From the NCBI GenBank assembly GCA_951230915.1, contig OX579641.1, forward strand, positions 21,244,254 through 21,308,253: DNA of 64,000 bases, read 5' to 3'. This stretch comes from Antitrichia curtipendula. Its lineage: Eukaryota > Streptophyta > Bryopsida > Hypnales > Leucodontaceae. The notes under the pieces were generated by a model. The model was not told the DNA's origin. It was given only the letters and a program-made list of their open reading frames with translations, and did not search any database. Position 1 is the stretch's first letter, and every line of letters starts with the position of its first letter. Of this stretch, positions 1 through 11,175 are shown one piece after another. Both the position numbers and the translations under genes were made by a program.

Positions 1-10
1 GAGGTCGCCT

Positions 11-159
11 ACCCGCAGTTGCCTAGACCCGAAATTGGTCCTTAAACACAAAATTTGACCAATTTTGAGACAAAGACAAAAGAAGGGCTCCCACCACCAC
101 CCGAGGTCGTCCAAGACGAGAGGTCGCCTTAAGAGGTCGCCCTAGACAAGAGGTTGCCT
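11..159 (+). repeat. Representative 149 bp monomer
   Basis: A complete monomer in the commonest form. It contains in order: GC-rich head at about 11-34 (acccgcagttgcctagaccc); A/T-rich middle at about 35-67; A-rich purine tract at about 66-88; (cca) run at about 91-100; then the aggtc-module tail up to 159. The next monomer begins at 160 with acccgcaa. The length of 149 bp is close to the 147 bp wrapped by one nucleosome core. Phasing of nucleosomes on it is inference, not something the sequence proves. Confidence 0.9.
49..67. repeat. Dyad (inverted repeat) in the A/T-rich core
   Basis: Seven-base arms caaaatt and aattttg flank a 5 nt spacer (tgacc), giving a 19 bp dyad. It recurs at the same place in most monomers. 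Short dyad symmetries are known from many centromeric satellites and have been proposed to form cruciforms or bind proteins. No function is shown here. A common variant (ccaaattt instead of ccaatttt) keeps a shorter dyad: AAATTT arms around gacc. Confidence 0.8.
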
Positions 160-197
160 ACCCGCAATCGCCTAGCCCCAAAATCGCTCCTTAAATA

Positions 198-216
198 CAA
201 AATTGGATTAATTTTG
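198..216. repeat. Dyad variant with changed spacer, intact arms
   Basis: The arms caaaatt and aattttg are unchanged, but the spacer is ggatt instead of tgacc. Copies lie at 14,358-14,376, 18,184-18,202, 47,947-47,965 and 50,911-50,929. An intermediate with spacer tgatt is at 32,484-32,502. A copy at 33,319-33,337 has one arm base changed (aattatg). This marks a monomer family whose head reads cctagccccaaaatcg. Confidence 0.85.
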
Positions 217-487
217 AGACAAAGACAAAAGAAGGGCTTCCACCACCATCCGAGGTCGCCCAAGACAAGAGGTCGCCTTAAGAGGTCGCCCAAGACGAGA
301 GTTCACCTTAAGAGGTCGCTCAAGATAAGAGGTCGCCTACCCGCAGTCGCCTAGACCCGAAATTGCTCCTTAAAAACAAAATTTGACCAAATTTGAGACA
401 AAGACAAAACAAGGGCTTCCACCACCATCCGAGGTCGCCCAAGACAAGAGGTCACCTTAAAAAGTCGCCCAAGACAAGAGGTCGCCT

Positions 488-653
488 ATCCATAGTCGCC
501 TAGACCCGAAATCGCTCTTTAAACACAAAATTTGACCAATTTTGAAACAAAGACAAAAGAAGGGCTTCCACCACCATCCGAGGTCGCCCAAGACAAGAGG
601 TCGCCCAAGACGAGAGGTCACCTTAAGAGGTCGCCCAAGATAAGAGGTCGCCT
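488..653 (+). repeat. 166 bp monomer with an extra 17 bp half-module
   Basis: Two aggtcgcccaagac units follow each other directly, with no 13 bp ttaag spacing between them, so the monomer is 119+30+17 bp. The counterpart is at 18,474-18,639. Similar doubled 17 bp spacings occur near 33,860 and 38,740. This shows that exchange can occur in register with the 8-mer as well as with the 30 bp module. Confidence 0.8.
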
Positions 654-3600
654 ATCCGCAGTTGCCTAGACCCGAAATTGCTCCTTAAACACAAAATTTG
701 ACCAATTTTGAGACAAAGACAAAAGAAGGGCTTCCACCACCATCCGAGGTCGCCCAAGACAAGAGGTCACCTTAAAAAGTCACCCAAGACAAGAGGTCGA
801 CTATCCGTAGTCGCCTAGACCCGAAATCGCTCCTTAAACACAAAATTTGACCAATTTTGAGACAAAGACAAAAGAAGGGCTTCCACCACCATCCGAGGTC
901 GCCCAAGACAAGAGGTCACCTTAAGAGGTCGCCCAAGATAAGAGGTCGCCTACCCGCAGTGGCCTAGACCCGAAATTGCTCCTTAAAAACAAAATTTGAC
1001 CAATTTTGAGACAAAGACAAAAGAAGGGCTTCCACCACCATCCGAGGTCGCCCAAGACAAGAGGTCGCCTTAAGAGGTCGCCCAAGACGAGAGGTCACCT
1101 TAAGAGGTCGCCCAAGATAAGAGGTCGCCTATCCGTAGTCGCCTAGACCCGAAATCGCTCCTTAAACACAAAATTTGACCAATTTTGAAACAAAGACAAA
1201 AGAAGGGCTTCCACCACCATCCGAGGTCGCCCAAGACAAGAGGTCACCTTAAGAGGTCGCCCAAAAGAAGAGGTCGCTTATCCGTAGTCGCCTAGATTCG
1301 AAATCGCTCCTTTAAAACAAAATTTGACCAATTTTGAGACAAAGACAAAAGAAGGGCTCCCACCACCATCCGAGGTCGCCCAAGACGAGAGGTCGCCTTA
1401 AGAGGTCGCCCAAGACGAGAGGTCACCTTATGAGGTCGTCCAAGACAAGAGGTCGCCTACCCGCAGTTGTTTAGACCCGAAATTGGTCCTTAAACACAAA
1501 ATTTGACCAATTTTGAGACAAAGACAAAAGAAGGTCTTCAACCACCATCCGAGGTCGCCCAAGACAAGAGGTCGCCTATCCGTAGTCGCCTAGACCCGAA
1601 ATCGCTCCTTAAACACAAAATTTGACCAATTTTGAAACATAGACAAAAGAAGGGCTCCCACCACCATCCGAGGTCGCCCAAGACAAGAGGTCACCTTAAA
1701 AGGTCGCCCAAGATAAGAGGTCGCTTACCCGCAGTCGCCTAGACCCGAAATCGCTCCTTTAAAACAAAATTTGACCAATTTTGAGACGAAGACAAAAGAA
1801 GGGCTTCAACCACCATCCGAGGTCGCCCAAGACAAGAGGTCGCCTATCCGTAGTCGCCTAGACCCGAAATCGCTCCTTAAATACAAAATTTGACCAATTT
1901 TGAAACATAGACAAAACAAGGGCTCCCACCACCATCCGAGGTCGCCCAAGACGAGAGGTCACCTTATGAGGTCGCCCAAGACAAGAGGTCGCCTACCCGC
2001 AGTTGCCTAGACCCGAAATTGGTCCTTAAACACAAAATTTGACCAATTTTAGGACAAAGACAAAAGAAGGGCTTCCACCACCATCCGAGGTCGCCCAAGA
2101 CCAGAGGTCACCTTAAGAGGTCGCCCAAGATAAGAGGTCACCTTAAGAGGTCGCCGAAGATAAGAGGTCGCCTACCCGCAGTCGCCTAGACCCGAAATTG
2201 CTCCTTAAAAACAAAATTTGACCAAATTTGAGACAAAGACAAAACAAGGGCTTCCACCACCATCCGAGGTCGCCCAAGACAAGAGGTCGCCTATCCGCAA
2301 TCGCCTAGCCCCGAAATCGCTCCTTAAACACAAAATTTGACCAATTTTGAGACAAAGACAAAAGAAGGGCTTCCACCACCATCCGAGGTCGCCCAAGACA
2401 AGAGGTCGCCTTAAGAGGTCGCCCAAGACGAGAGGTCACCTTAAGAGGTCGCCCAAGACAAGAGGTCGCCTATCCGCAATTGCCTAGACCCGAAATCGCT
2501 CCTTAAACACAAAATTTGACCAATTTTGAGACAAAGACAAAACAAGGGCTTCCACCACCATCCGAGGTCGCCCAAGACAAGAGGTCGCCTATCCGCAATC
2601 GCCTAGCCCCGAAATCGCTCCTTAAACACAAAATTTGACCAATTTTGAGACAAAGACAAAAGAAGGGCTTCCACCACCATCCGAGGTCGCCCAAGACGAG
2701 AGGTCGCCTTAAGAGGTCGCCCAAGACGAGAGGTCACCTTATGAGGTCGTCCAAGACAAGAGGTCGCCTACCCGCAGTTGTTTAGACCCGAAATTGGTCC
2801 TTAAACACAAAATTTGACCAATTTTGAGACAAAGACAAAAGAAGGTCTTCAACCACCATCCGAGGTCGCCCAAGACAAGAGGTCGCCTATCCGTAGTCGC
2901 CTAGACTCGAAATCGCTCCTTAAACACAAAATTTGACCAATTTTGAGACATAGACAAAACAAGGGCTCCCACCACCATCCGAGGTCGCCCAAGACAAGAG
3001 GTCACCTTAAGAGGTCGCCCAAAAGAAGAGGTCGCTTACCCGCAGTCGCCTAGATTCGAAATCGCTCCTTTAAAACAAAATTTGACCAATTTTGAGACAA
3101 AGACAAAAGAAGGGCTCCCACCACCATCCGAGGTCGCCCAAGACGAGAGGTCGCCTTAAGAGGTCGCCCAAGACGAGAGGTCACCTTATGAGGTCGTCCA
3201 AGACAAGAGGTCGCCTACCCGCAGTTGTTTAGACCCGAAATTGGTCCTTAAACACAAAATTTGACCAATTTTGAGACAAAGACAAAAGAAGGTCTTCAAC
3301 CACCATCCGAGGTCGCCCAAGACAAGAGGTCGCCTATCCGTAGTCGCCTAGACCCGAAATCGCTCCTTAAATACAAAATTTGACCAATTTTGAAACATAG
3401 ACAAAACAAGGGCTCCCACCACCATCCGAGGTCGCCCAAGACAACAGGTCACCTTAAAAGGTCGCCCAAGATAAGAGGTCGCTTACCCGCAGTCGCCTAG
3501 ACCCGAAATCGCTCCTTTAAAACAAAATTTGACCAATTTTGAGACGAAGACAAAAGAAGGGCTTCAACCACCATCCGAGGTCGCCCAAGACAAGAGGTCG

Positions 3601-5480
3601 CCTATCCGTAGTCGCCTAGACCCGAAATCGCTCCTTAAATACAAAATTTGACCAATTTTGAAACATAGACAAAACAAGGGCTCCCACCACCATCCGAGGT
3701 CGCCCAAGACAAGAGGTCACCTTAAAAAGTCGCCCAAGACAAGAGGTCGCTTATCCATAGCCGCCTAGACCCGAAATCGCTCCTTAAACACAAAATTTGA
3801 CCAATTTTGAGACAAAGACAAAAGAAGGGCTTCCACCACCATCCGAGGTCGCCCAAGACGAGAGGTCACCTTAAGAGGTCGCCCAAGATAAGAGGTCGCC
3901 TACCCGCAGTGGCCTAGACCCGAAATTGCTCTTTGAAAACAAAATTTGACCAATTTTGAGACAAAGACAAAAGAAGGGCTTCCACCACCATCCGAGGTCG
4001 CCCAAGACAAGAGGTCGCCTTAAGAGGTCGCCCAAGATAAGAGGTCGCTTACCCGCAGTCGCCTAGACCCGAAATCGCTCCTTTAAAACAAAATTTGACC
4101 AATTTTGAGACGAAGACAAAAGAAGGGCTTCAACCACCATCCGAGGTCGCCCAAGACAAGAGGTCGCCTATCCGTAGTCGCCTAGACCCGAAATCGCTCC
4201 TTAAATACAAAATTTGACCAATTTTGAAACATAGACAAAACAAGGGCTCCCACCACCATCCGAGGTCGCCCAAGACGAGAGGTCACCTTATGAGGTCGCC
4301 CAAGACAAGAGGTCGCCTACCCGCAGTTGCCTAGACCCGAAATTGGTCCTTAAACACAAAATTTGACCAATTTTAGGACAAAGACAAAAGAAGGGCTTCC
4401 ACCACCATCCGAGGTCGCCCAAGACCAGAGGTCACCTTAAGAGGTCGCCCAAGATAAGAGGTCACCTTAAGAGGTCGCCGAAGATAAGAGGTCGCCTACC
4501 CGCAGTCGCCTAGACCCGAAATTGCTCCTTAAAAACAAAATTTGACCAAATTTGAGACAAAGACAAAACAAGGGCTTCCACCACCATCCGAGGTCGCCCA
4601 AGACAAGAGGTCGCCTATCCGCAATCGCCTAGCCCCGAAATCGCTCCTTAAACACAAAATTTGACCAATTTTGAGACAAAGACAAAAGAAGGGCTTCCAC
4701 CACCATCCGAGGTCGCCCAAGACAAGAGGTCGCCTTAAGAGGTCGCCCAAGACGAGAGGTCACCTTAAGAGGTCGCCCAAGACAAGAGGTCGCCTATCCG
4801 CAATTGCCTAGACCCGAAATCGCTCCTTAAACACAAAATTTGACCAATTTTGAGACAAAGACAAAAGAAGGGCTTCCACCACCATCCGAGGTCGCCCAAG
4901 ACAAGAGGTCGCCTATCCGCAATCGCCTAGCCCCGAAATCGCTCCTTAAACACAAAATTTGACCAATTTTGAGACAAAGACAAAAGAAGGGCTTCCACCA
5001 CCATCCGAGGTCGCCCAAGAGAAGAGGTCGCCTATCCGTAGTCGCCTAGACCCGAAATCGCTCCTTAAACACAAAATTTGACCAATTTTGAAACAAAGAC
5101 AAAAGAAGGGCTTCCACCACCATCCGAGGTCGCCCAAGACAAGAGGTCGCCTTAAGAGGTCGCCCAAGACGAGTGGTCACCTTAAGAGGTCGCCCAAAAT
5201 AAGAGGTCGCCTACCCGCAGTCGCCTAGACCCGAAATCGCTCCTTAAAAACAAAATTTGACCAATTTTGAGACAAAGACAAAACAAGGGCTCCCACCACC
5301 ATCCGAGGTCGCCCAAGACAAGAGGTCGCCTATCCGTAGTCGCCTAGACTCGAAATCGCTCCTTAAACACAAAATTTGACCAATTTTGAGACATAGACAA
5401 AACAAGGGCTCCCACCACCATCCGAGGTCGCCCAAGACGAGAGGTCACCTTAAGAGGTCGCCCAAGATAAGAGGTCGCCT

Positions 5481-6430
5481 ACCCGCAGTGGCCTAGACCC
5501 GAAATTGCTCCTTAAAAACAAAATTTGACCAATTTTGAGACAAAGACAAAACAAGGGCTCCCACCACCATCCGAGGTCGCCCAAGACAAGAGGTCGCCTA
5601 CCCGCAGTTGCCTAGACCCGAAATTGCTCCTTAAACACAAAATTTGACCAATTTTGAGACAAAGACAAAAGAAGGGCTTCCACCACCATCCGAGGTCGCC
5701 CAAGACAAGAGGTCACCTTAAGAGGTCGCCTTAAGAGGTCGCCCAAGACCAGAGGTCACCTTAAGAGGTCGCCGAAGACAAGAGGTCGCCTATCCGTAGT
5801 CGCCTAAACCCGAAAGCGCTCCTTAAAAACAAAATTTGACCAATTTTGAGACAAAGACAAAAGAAGGGCTGCCACCACCATCCGAGGTCGCCCAAGACGA
5901 GAGGTCGCCTTAAGAGGTCGCCTACCCGCAGTTGCCTAGACCCGAAATTGGTCCTTAAACACAAAATTTGACCAATTTTGAGACAAAGACAAAAGAAGGG
6001 CTTCCACCACCATCCGAGGTCGCCCAAGACAAGAGGTCACCTTAAAAAGTCACCCAAGACAAGAGGTCGCCTATCCGTAGTCGCCTAGACCCGAAATCGC
6101 TCCTTAAACACAAAATTTGACCAATTTTGAGACAAAGACAAAAGAAGGGCTCCCACCACCATCCGAGGTCGCCCAAGACGAGAGGTCGCCTTAAGAAGTC
6201 GCCCAAGACGAGAGGTCGCCTTAAGAGGTCGCCCAAGACGAGAGGTCACCTTAAGAGGTCGCCCAAGACAAGAGGTCGCCTACCCGCAGTTGCCTAGACC
6301 CGAAATTGCTCCTTAAAAACAAAATTTGACCAATTTTGAGACAAAGACAAAACAAGGGCTCCCACCACCATCCGAGGTCGCCCAAGACGAGAGGTCACCT
6401 TAAGAGGTCGCCCAAGATAAGAGGTCGCCT
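5481..6430 (+). repeat. 950 bp six-monomer higher-order repeat, copy 1
   Basis: Six monomers of 119, 192, 132, 149, 209 and 149 bp. The block is followed by a partial second copy at 6,431-6,873 that repeats the 119, 192 and 132 bp monomers with the same odd lengths, then diverges. The characteristic cctaaacccgaaagcg head is in the 132 bp monomer. The arrangement is preserved in the second copy of block A at about 23,765-25,157. Confidence 0.88.
5792..5923 (+). repeat. 132 bp monomer with a single 13 bp increment
   Basis: The tail reads aggtcgccttaag then aggtcgcc directly into the next acccgcag, so the length is 119+13 bp. Counterparts are at 6,742-6,873, 24,076-24,207 and 25,026-25,157. Because 132 is a multiple of three, unlike 119+30n, reading frames stay open longer across it. 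That explains the longest chance ORFs in the window. Confidence 0.85.
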
Positions 6431-6873
6431 ACCCGCAGTGGCCTAGACCCGAAATTGCTCCTTAAAAACAAAATTTGACCAATTTTGAGACAAAGACAAA
6501 ACAAGGGCTCCCACCACCATCCGAGGTCGCCCAAGACAAGAGGTCGCCTACCCGCAGTTGCCTAGACCCGAAATTGCTCCTTAAACACAAAATTTGACCA
6601 ATTTTGAGACAAAGACAAAAGAAGGGCTTCCACCACCATCCGAGGTCGCCCAAGACAAGAGGTCACCTTAAGAGGTCGCCTTAAGAGGTCGCCCAAGACC
6701 AGAGGTCACCTTAAGAGGTCGCCGAAGACAAGAGGTCGCCTATCCGTAGTCGCCTAAACCCGAAAGCGCTCCTTAAAAACAAAATTTGACCAATTTTGAG
6801 ACAAAGACAAAAGAAGGGCTGCCACCACCATCCGAGGTCGCCCAAGACGAGAGGTCGCCTTAAGAGGTCGCCT
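6431..6873 (+). repeat. Partial second copy of the 950 bp higher-order repeat
   Basis: Monomers of 119, 192 and 132 bp identical in plan to 5,481-5,923. After this the fourth monomer differs: it carries the ccacttttg core and a 179 bp length. Confidence 0.85.
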
Positions 6874-9800
6874 ACCCGCAGTTGCCTAGACCCGAAATTG
6901 GTCCTTAAACACAAAATTTGACCACTTTTGAGACAAAGACAAAAGAAGGGCTTCCACCACCATCCGAGGTCGCCCAAGACAAGAGGTCGCCTTAAGAGGT
7001 CGCCCAAGACGAGAGGTCACCTTAAGAGGTCGCCCAAGATAAGAGGTCGCCTACCCGCAGTGGCCTAGACCCGAAATTGCTCCTTAAAAACAAAATTTGA
7101 CCAATTTTGAGACAAAGACAAAAGAAGGGCTTCCACCACCATCCGAGGTCGCCCAAGACAAGAGGTCGCCTATCCGCAATCGCCTAGCCCCGAAATCGCT
7201 CCTTAAACACAAAATTTGACCAATTTTGAGACAAAGACAAAAGAAGGGCTTCCACCACCATCCGAGGTCGCCCAAGACAAGAGGTCACCTTAAGAGGTCG
7301 CCTTAAGAGGTCGCCCAAGACGAGAGGTCACCTTAAGAGGTCGCCCAAGAGAAGAGGTCGCCTATCCGTAGTCGCCTAGACCCGAAATCGCTCCTTAAAC
7401 ACAAAATTTGACCAATTTTGAAACAAAGACAAAAGAAGGGCTTCCACCACCATCCGAGGTCGCCCAAGACAAGAGGTCGCCTTAAGAGGTCGCCCAAGAC
7501 GAGTGGTCACCTTAAGAGGTCGCCCAAAATAAGAGGTCGCCTACCCGCAGTCGCCTAGACCCGAAATCGCTCCTTAAAAACAAAATTTGACCAATTTTGA
7601 GACAAAGACAAAACAAGGGCTCCCACCACCATCCGAGGTCGCCCAAGACAAGAGGTCGCCTATCCGTAGTCGCCTAGACTCGAAATCGCTCCTTAAACAC
7701 AAAATTTGACCAATTTTGAGACATAGACAAAACAAGGGCTTCCACCACCATCCGAGGTCGCCCAAGACAAGAGGTCACCTTAAGAGGTCGCCCAAAACAA
7801 GAGGTCGCTTATCCGTAGTCGCCTAGATTCGAAATCGCTCCTTTAAAACAAAATTTGACCAATTTTGAGACAAAGACAAAAGAAGGGCTCCCACCACCAT
7901 CCGAGGTCGCCCAAGACGAGAGGTCGCCTTAAGAGGTCGCCCAAGACGAGAGGTCACCTTATGAGGTCGTCCAAGACAAGAGGTCGCCTACCCGCAGTTG
8001 TTTAGACCCGAAATTGGTCCTTAAACACAAAATTTGACCAATTTTGAGACAAAGACAAAAGAAGGTCTTCAACCACCATCCGAGGTCGCCCAAGACAAGA
8101 GGTCGCCTATCCGTAGTCGCCTAGACCCGAAATCGCTCCTTAAACACAAAATTTGACCAATTTTGAAACATAGACAAAAGAAGGGCTCCCACCACCATCC
8201 GAGGTCGCCCAAGACAAGAGGTCACCTTAAAACGTCGCCCAAGATAAGAGGTCGCTTACCCGCAGTCGCCTAGACCCGAAATCGCTCCTTTAAAACAAAA
8301 TTTGACCAATTTTGAGACGAAGACAAAAGAAGGGCTTCAACCACCATCCGAGGTCGCCCAAGACAAGAGGTCGCCCATCCGTAGTCGCCTAGACCCGAAA
8401 TCGCTCCTTAAATACAAAATTTGACCAATTTTGAAACATAGACAAAACAAGGGCTCCCACCACCATCCGAGGTCGCCCAAGACGAGAGGTCACCTTATGA
8501 GGTCGCCCAAGACAAGAGGTCGCCTACCCGCAGTTGCCTAGACCCGAAATTGGTCCTTAAACACAAAATTTAACCAATTTTGAGACAAAGACAAAAGAAG
8601 GGCTTCCACCACCATCCGAGGTCGCCCAAGACCAGAGGTCACCTTAAGAGGTCGCCCAGGATAAGAGGTCACCTTAAGAGGTCGCCGAAGATAAGAGGTC
8701 GCCTACCCGCAGTCGCCTAGACCCGAAATTGCTCCTTAAAAACAAAATTTGACCAAATTTGAGACAAAGACAAAAGAAGGGCTTCCACCACCATCCGAGG
8801 TCGCCCAAGACAAGAGGTCGCCTTAAGAGGTCGCCCAAGACGAGAGGTCACCTTAAGAGGTCGCCCAAGATAAGAGGTCGCCTACCCGCAGTGGCCTAGA
8901 CCCGAAATTGCTCTTTGAAAACAAAATTTGACCAATTTTGAGACAAAGACAAAAGAACGGCTTCCACCACCATCCGAGGTCGCCCAAGACAAGAGGTCAC
9001 CTTAAGAGGTCGCCCAAGACGAGAGGTCACCTTAAGAGGTCGCCCAAGATAAGAGGTCGCCTATCCGCAGTCGCCTAGACCCGAAATTGCTCCTTAAAAA
9101 CAAAATTTGACCAAATTTGAGACAAAGACAAAACAAGGGCTTCCACCACCATCCGAGGTCGCCCAAGACAAGAGGTCACCTTAAAAAGTCGCCCAAGACA
9201 AGAGGTCGCCTATCCATAGTCGCCTAGACCCGAAATCGCTCTTTAAACACAAAATTTGACCAATTTTGAGACAAAGACAAAAGAAGGGCTTCCACCACCA
9301 TCCGAGGTCGCCCAAGACCAGAGGTCACCTTAAGAGGTCGCCCAAGATAAGAGGTCGCCTACCCGCAGTGGCCTAGACCCGAAATTGCTCTTTGAAAACA
9401 AAATTTGACCAATTTTGAGACAAAGACAAAAGAAGGGCTTCCACCACCATCCGAGGTCGCCCAAGACAAGAGGTCGCCTTAAGAGGTCGCCCAAGACGAG
9501 AGGTCTCCTTAAGAGGTCGCCCAAGATAAGAGGTCGCCTACCCGCAGTCGCCTAGACCCGAAATTGCTCCTTAAAAACAAAATTTGACCAAATTTGAGAC
9601 AAAGACAAAACAAGGGCTTCCACCACCATCCGAGGTCGCCCAAGACAAGAGGTCACCTTAAAAAGTCGCCCAAGACAAGAGGTCGCCTATCCATAGTCGC
9701 CTAGACCCGAAATCGCTCTTTAAACACAAAATTTGACCAATTTTGAGACAAAGACAAAAGAAGGGCTTCCACCACCATCCGAGGTCGCCCAAGACCAGAG

Positions 9801-10056
9801 GTCACCTTAAGAGGTCGCCCAAGATAAGAGGTCGCCTACCCGCAGTGGCCTAGACCCGAAATTGCTCCTTAAAAACAAAATTTGACCAATTTTGAGACAA
9901 AGACAAAAGAAGGGCTTCCACCACCATCCGAGGTCGCCCAAGACAAGAGGTCGCCATAAGAGGTCGCCCAAGACGAGAGGTCACCTTAAGAGGTCGCCCA
10001 AGATAAGAGGTCGCCTACCCGCAGTCGCCTAGACCCGAAATCGCTCCTTTAAAACA

Positions 10057-10072
10057 AAATTTGATCAAATTT
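10057..10072. repeat. Perfect 16 bp palindrome variant of the dyad
   Basis: The sequence aaatttgatcaaattt is its own reverse complement. It arises from the ccaaattt form of the core by one further C-to-T change (gacc to gatc). Further copies are at 30,339-30,354, 30,816-30,831 and 31,949-31,964, all related by the larger duplications. It also contains a TGATCA hexamer that would cut with enzymes specific for that site. Confidence 0.85.
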
Positions 10073-10970
10073 GAGACAAAGACAAAAGAAGGGCTTCCAC
10101 CACCATCCGAGGTCGCCCAAGACAAGAGGTCACCTTAAGAGGTCGCCCAAGACGAGAGGTCACCTTAAGAGGTCGCCCAAGATAAGAGGTCGCCTACCCG
10201 CAGTCGCCTAGACCCGAAATTGCTCCTTAAAAACAAAATTTGACCAAATTTGAGACAAAGACAAAACAAGGGCTTCCACCACCATCCGAGGTCGCCCAAG
10301 ACAAGAGGTCACCTTAAAAAGTCGCCCAAGACAAGAGGTCGCCTATCCATAGTCGCCTAGACCCGAAATCGCTCTTTAAACACAAAATTTGACCAATTTT
10401 GAGACAAAGACAAAAGAAGGGCTTCCACCACCATCCGAGGTCGCCCAAGACCAGAGGTCACCTTAAGAGGTCGCCCAAGATAAGAGGTCGCCTACCCGCA
10501 GTGGCCTAGACCCGAAATTGCTCTTTGAAAACAAAATTTGACCAATTTTGAGACAAAGACAAAAGAAGGGCTTCCACCACCATCCGAGGTCGCCCAAGAC
10601 AAGAGGTCGCCTTAAGAGGTCGCCCAAGACGAGAGGTCACCTTAAGAGGTCGCCCAAGATAAGAGGTCGCCTACCCGCAGTCGCCTAGACCCGAAATTGC
10701 TCCTTAAAAACAAAATTTGACCAAATTTGAGACAAAGACAAAACAAGGGCTTCCACCACCATCCGAGGTCGCCCAAGACAAGAGGTCACCTTAAAAAGTC
10801 GCCCAAGACAAGAGGTCGCCTATCCATAGTCGCCTAGACCCGAAATCGCTCTTTAAACACAAAATTTGACCAATTTTGAGACAAAGACAAAAGAAGGGCT
10901 TCCACCACCATCCGAGGTCGCCCAAGACCAGAGGTCACCTTAAGAGGTCGCCCAAGATAAGAGGTCGCCT

Positions 10971-11175
10971 ACCCGCAGTGGCCTAGACCCGAAATTGCTC
11001 CTTAAAAACAAAATTTGACCAATTTTGAGACAAAGACAAAAGAAGGGCTTCCACCACCATCCGAGGTCGCCCAAGACAAGAGGTCACCTTAAGAGGTCGC
11101 CTTAAGAGATCGCCTTAAGAGGTCGCCCAAGACCAGAGGTCACCTTAAGAGGTCGCCGAAGACAAGAGGTCGCCT
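10971..11175 (+). repeat. 205 bp monomer with two extra 13 bp spacings
   Basis: The tail holds three successive 13 bp spacings, including a mutated gagatcgcc, giving 119+60+26 bp. The counterpart is at 14,946-15,150. A related 235 bp form is at 53,764-53,998. Confidence 0.82.

Larger units (their letters stand above)
1..10780 (+). repeat. Block A, first copy, of a ~18-20 kb segmental duplication
   Basis: This stretch matches 17,987 onward monomer by monomer, sharing rare variants. The offset is 17,986 bp up to about 4.8 kb, then 18,284 bp, then 18,344 bp to about 7.8 kb. From about 8 kb to 10.8 kb the match resumes at offset 20,282. Shared markers include the ggattaatt core at 205, the 166 bp monomer at 488, the ttttaggac core near 2,050 and the tcgccata variant at 9,951 (partner 30,233). 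It is a mosaic of several monomer families, not a simple dimeric or trimeric array. Confidence 0.85.

Noticed and set aside
11..40. CENP-B box in the head region (ttcg and cggg half-motifs on the minus strand)
   Set aside because: The minus strand reads tttcgggtctagg then cgggt further on. The spacing and the required central A do not fit the CENP-B box pattern NTTCGNNNNANNCGGGN.
66..88. Purine-rich tract (gacaaagacaaaagaaggg) as a triplex or G-quadruplex element
   Set aside because: It is interrupted by C every few bases and has only one GGG run, so neither a stable triplex mirror repeat nor a quadruplex is supported.
154..354. Recurrent 66-codon open frame on the + strand (copies at 14,314, 18,140, 47,903 and 50,867)
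   Set aside because: It lies wholly inside repeat monomers and its copies simply follow the higher-order duplications. The peptide is a translation of the aggtcgcc modules (RSPKTRGRLK repeats). No promoter or conserved domain is visible, and other monomers break the frame.
6711..7007. Minus-strand open frames of 60-98 codons with GDLGWWWKPFFCLC-like peptides
   Set aside because: They recur because the monomers recur. Monomers of 119+30n bp shift the frame by two bases each time, so frames close after one or two units. The longest ones occur where a 132 or 192 bp monomer keeps the frame. This is chance openness, not a gene.
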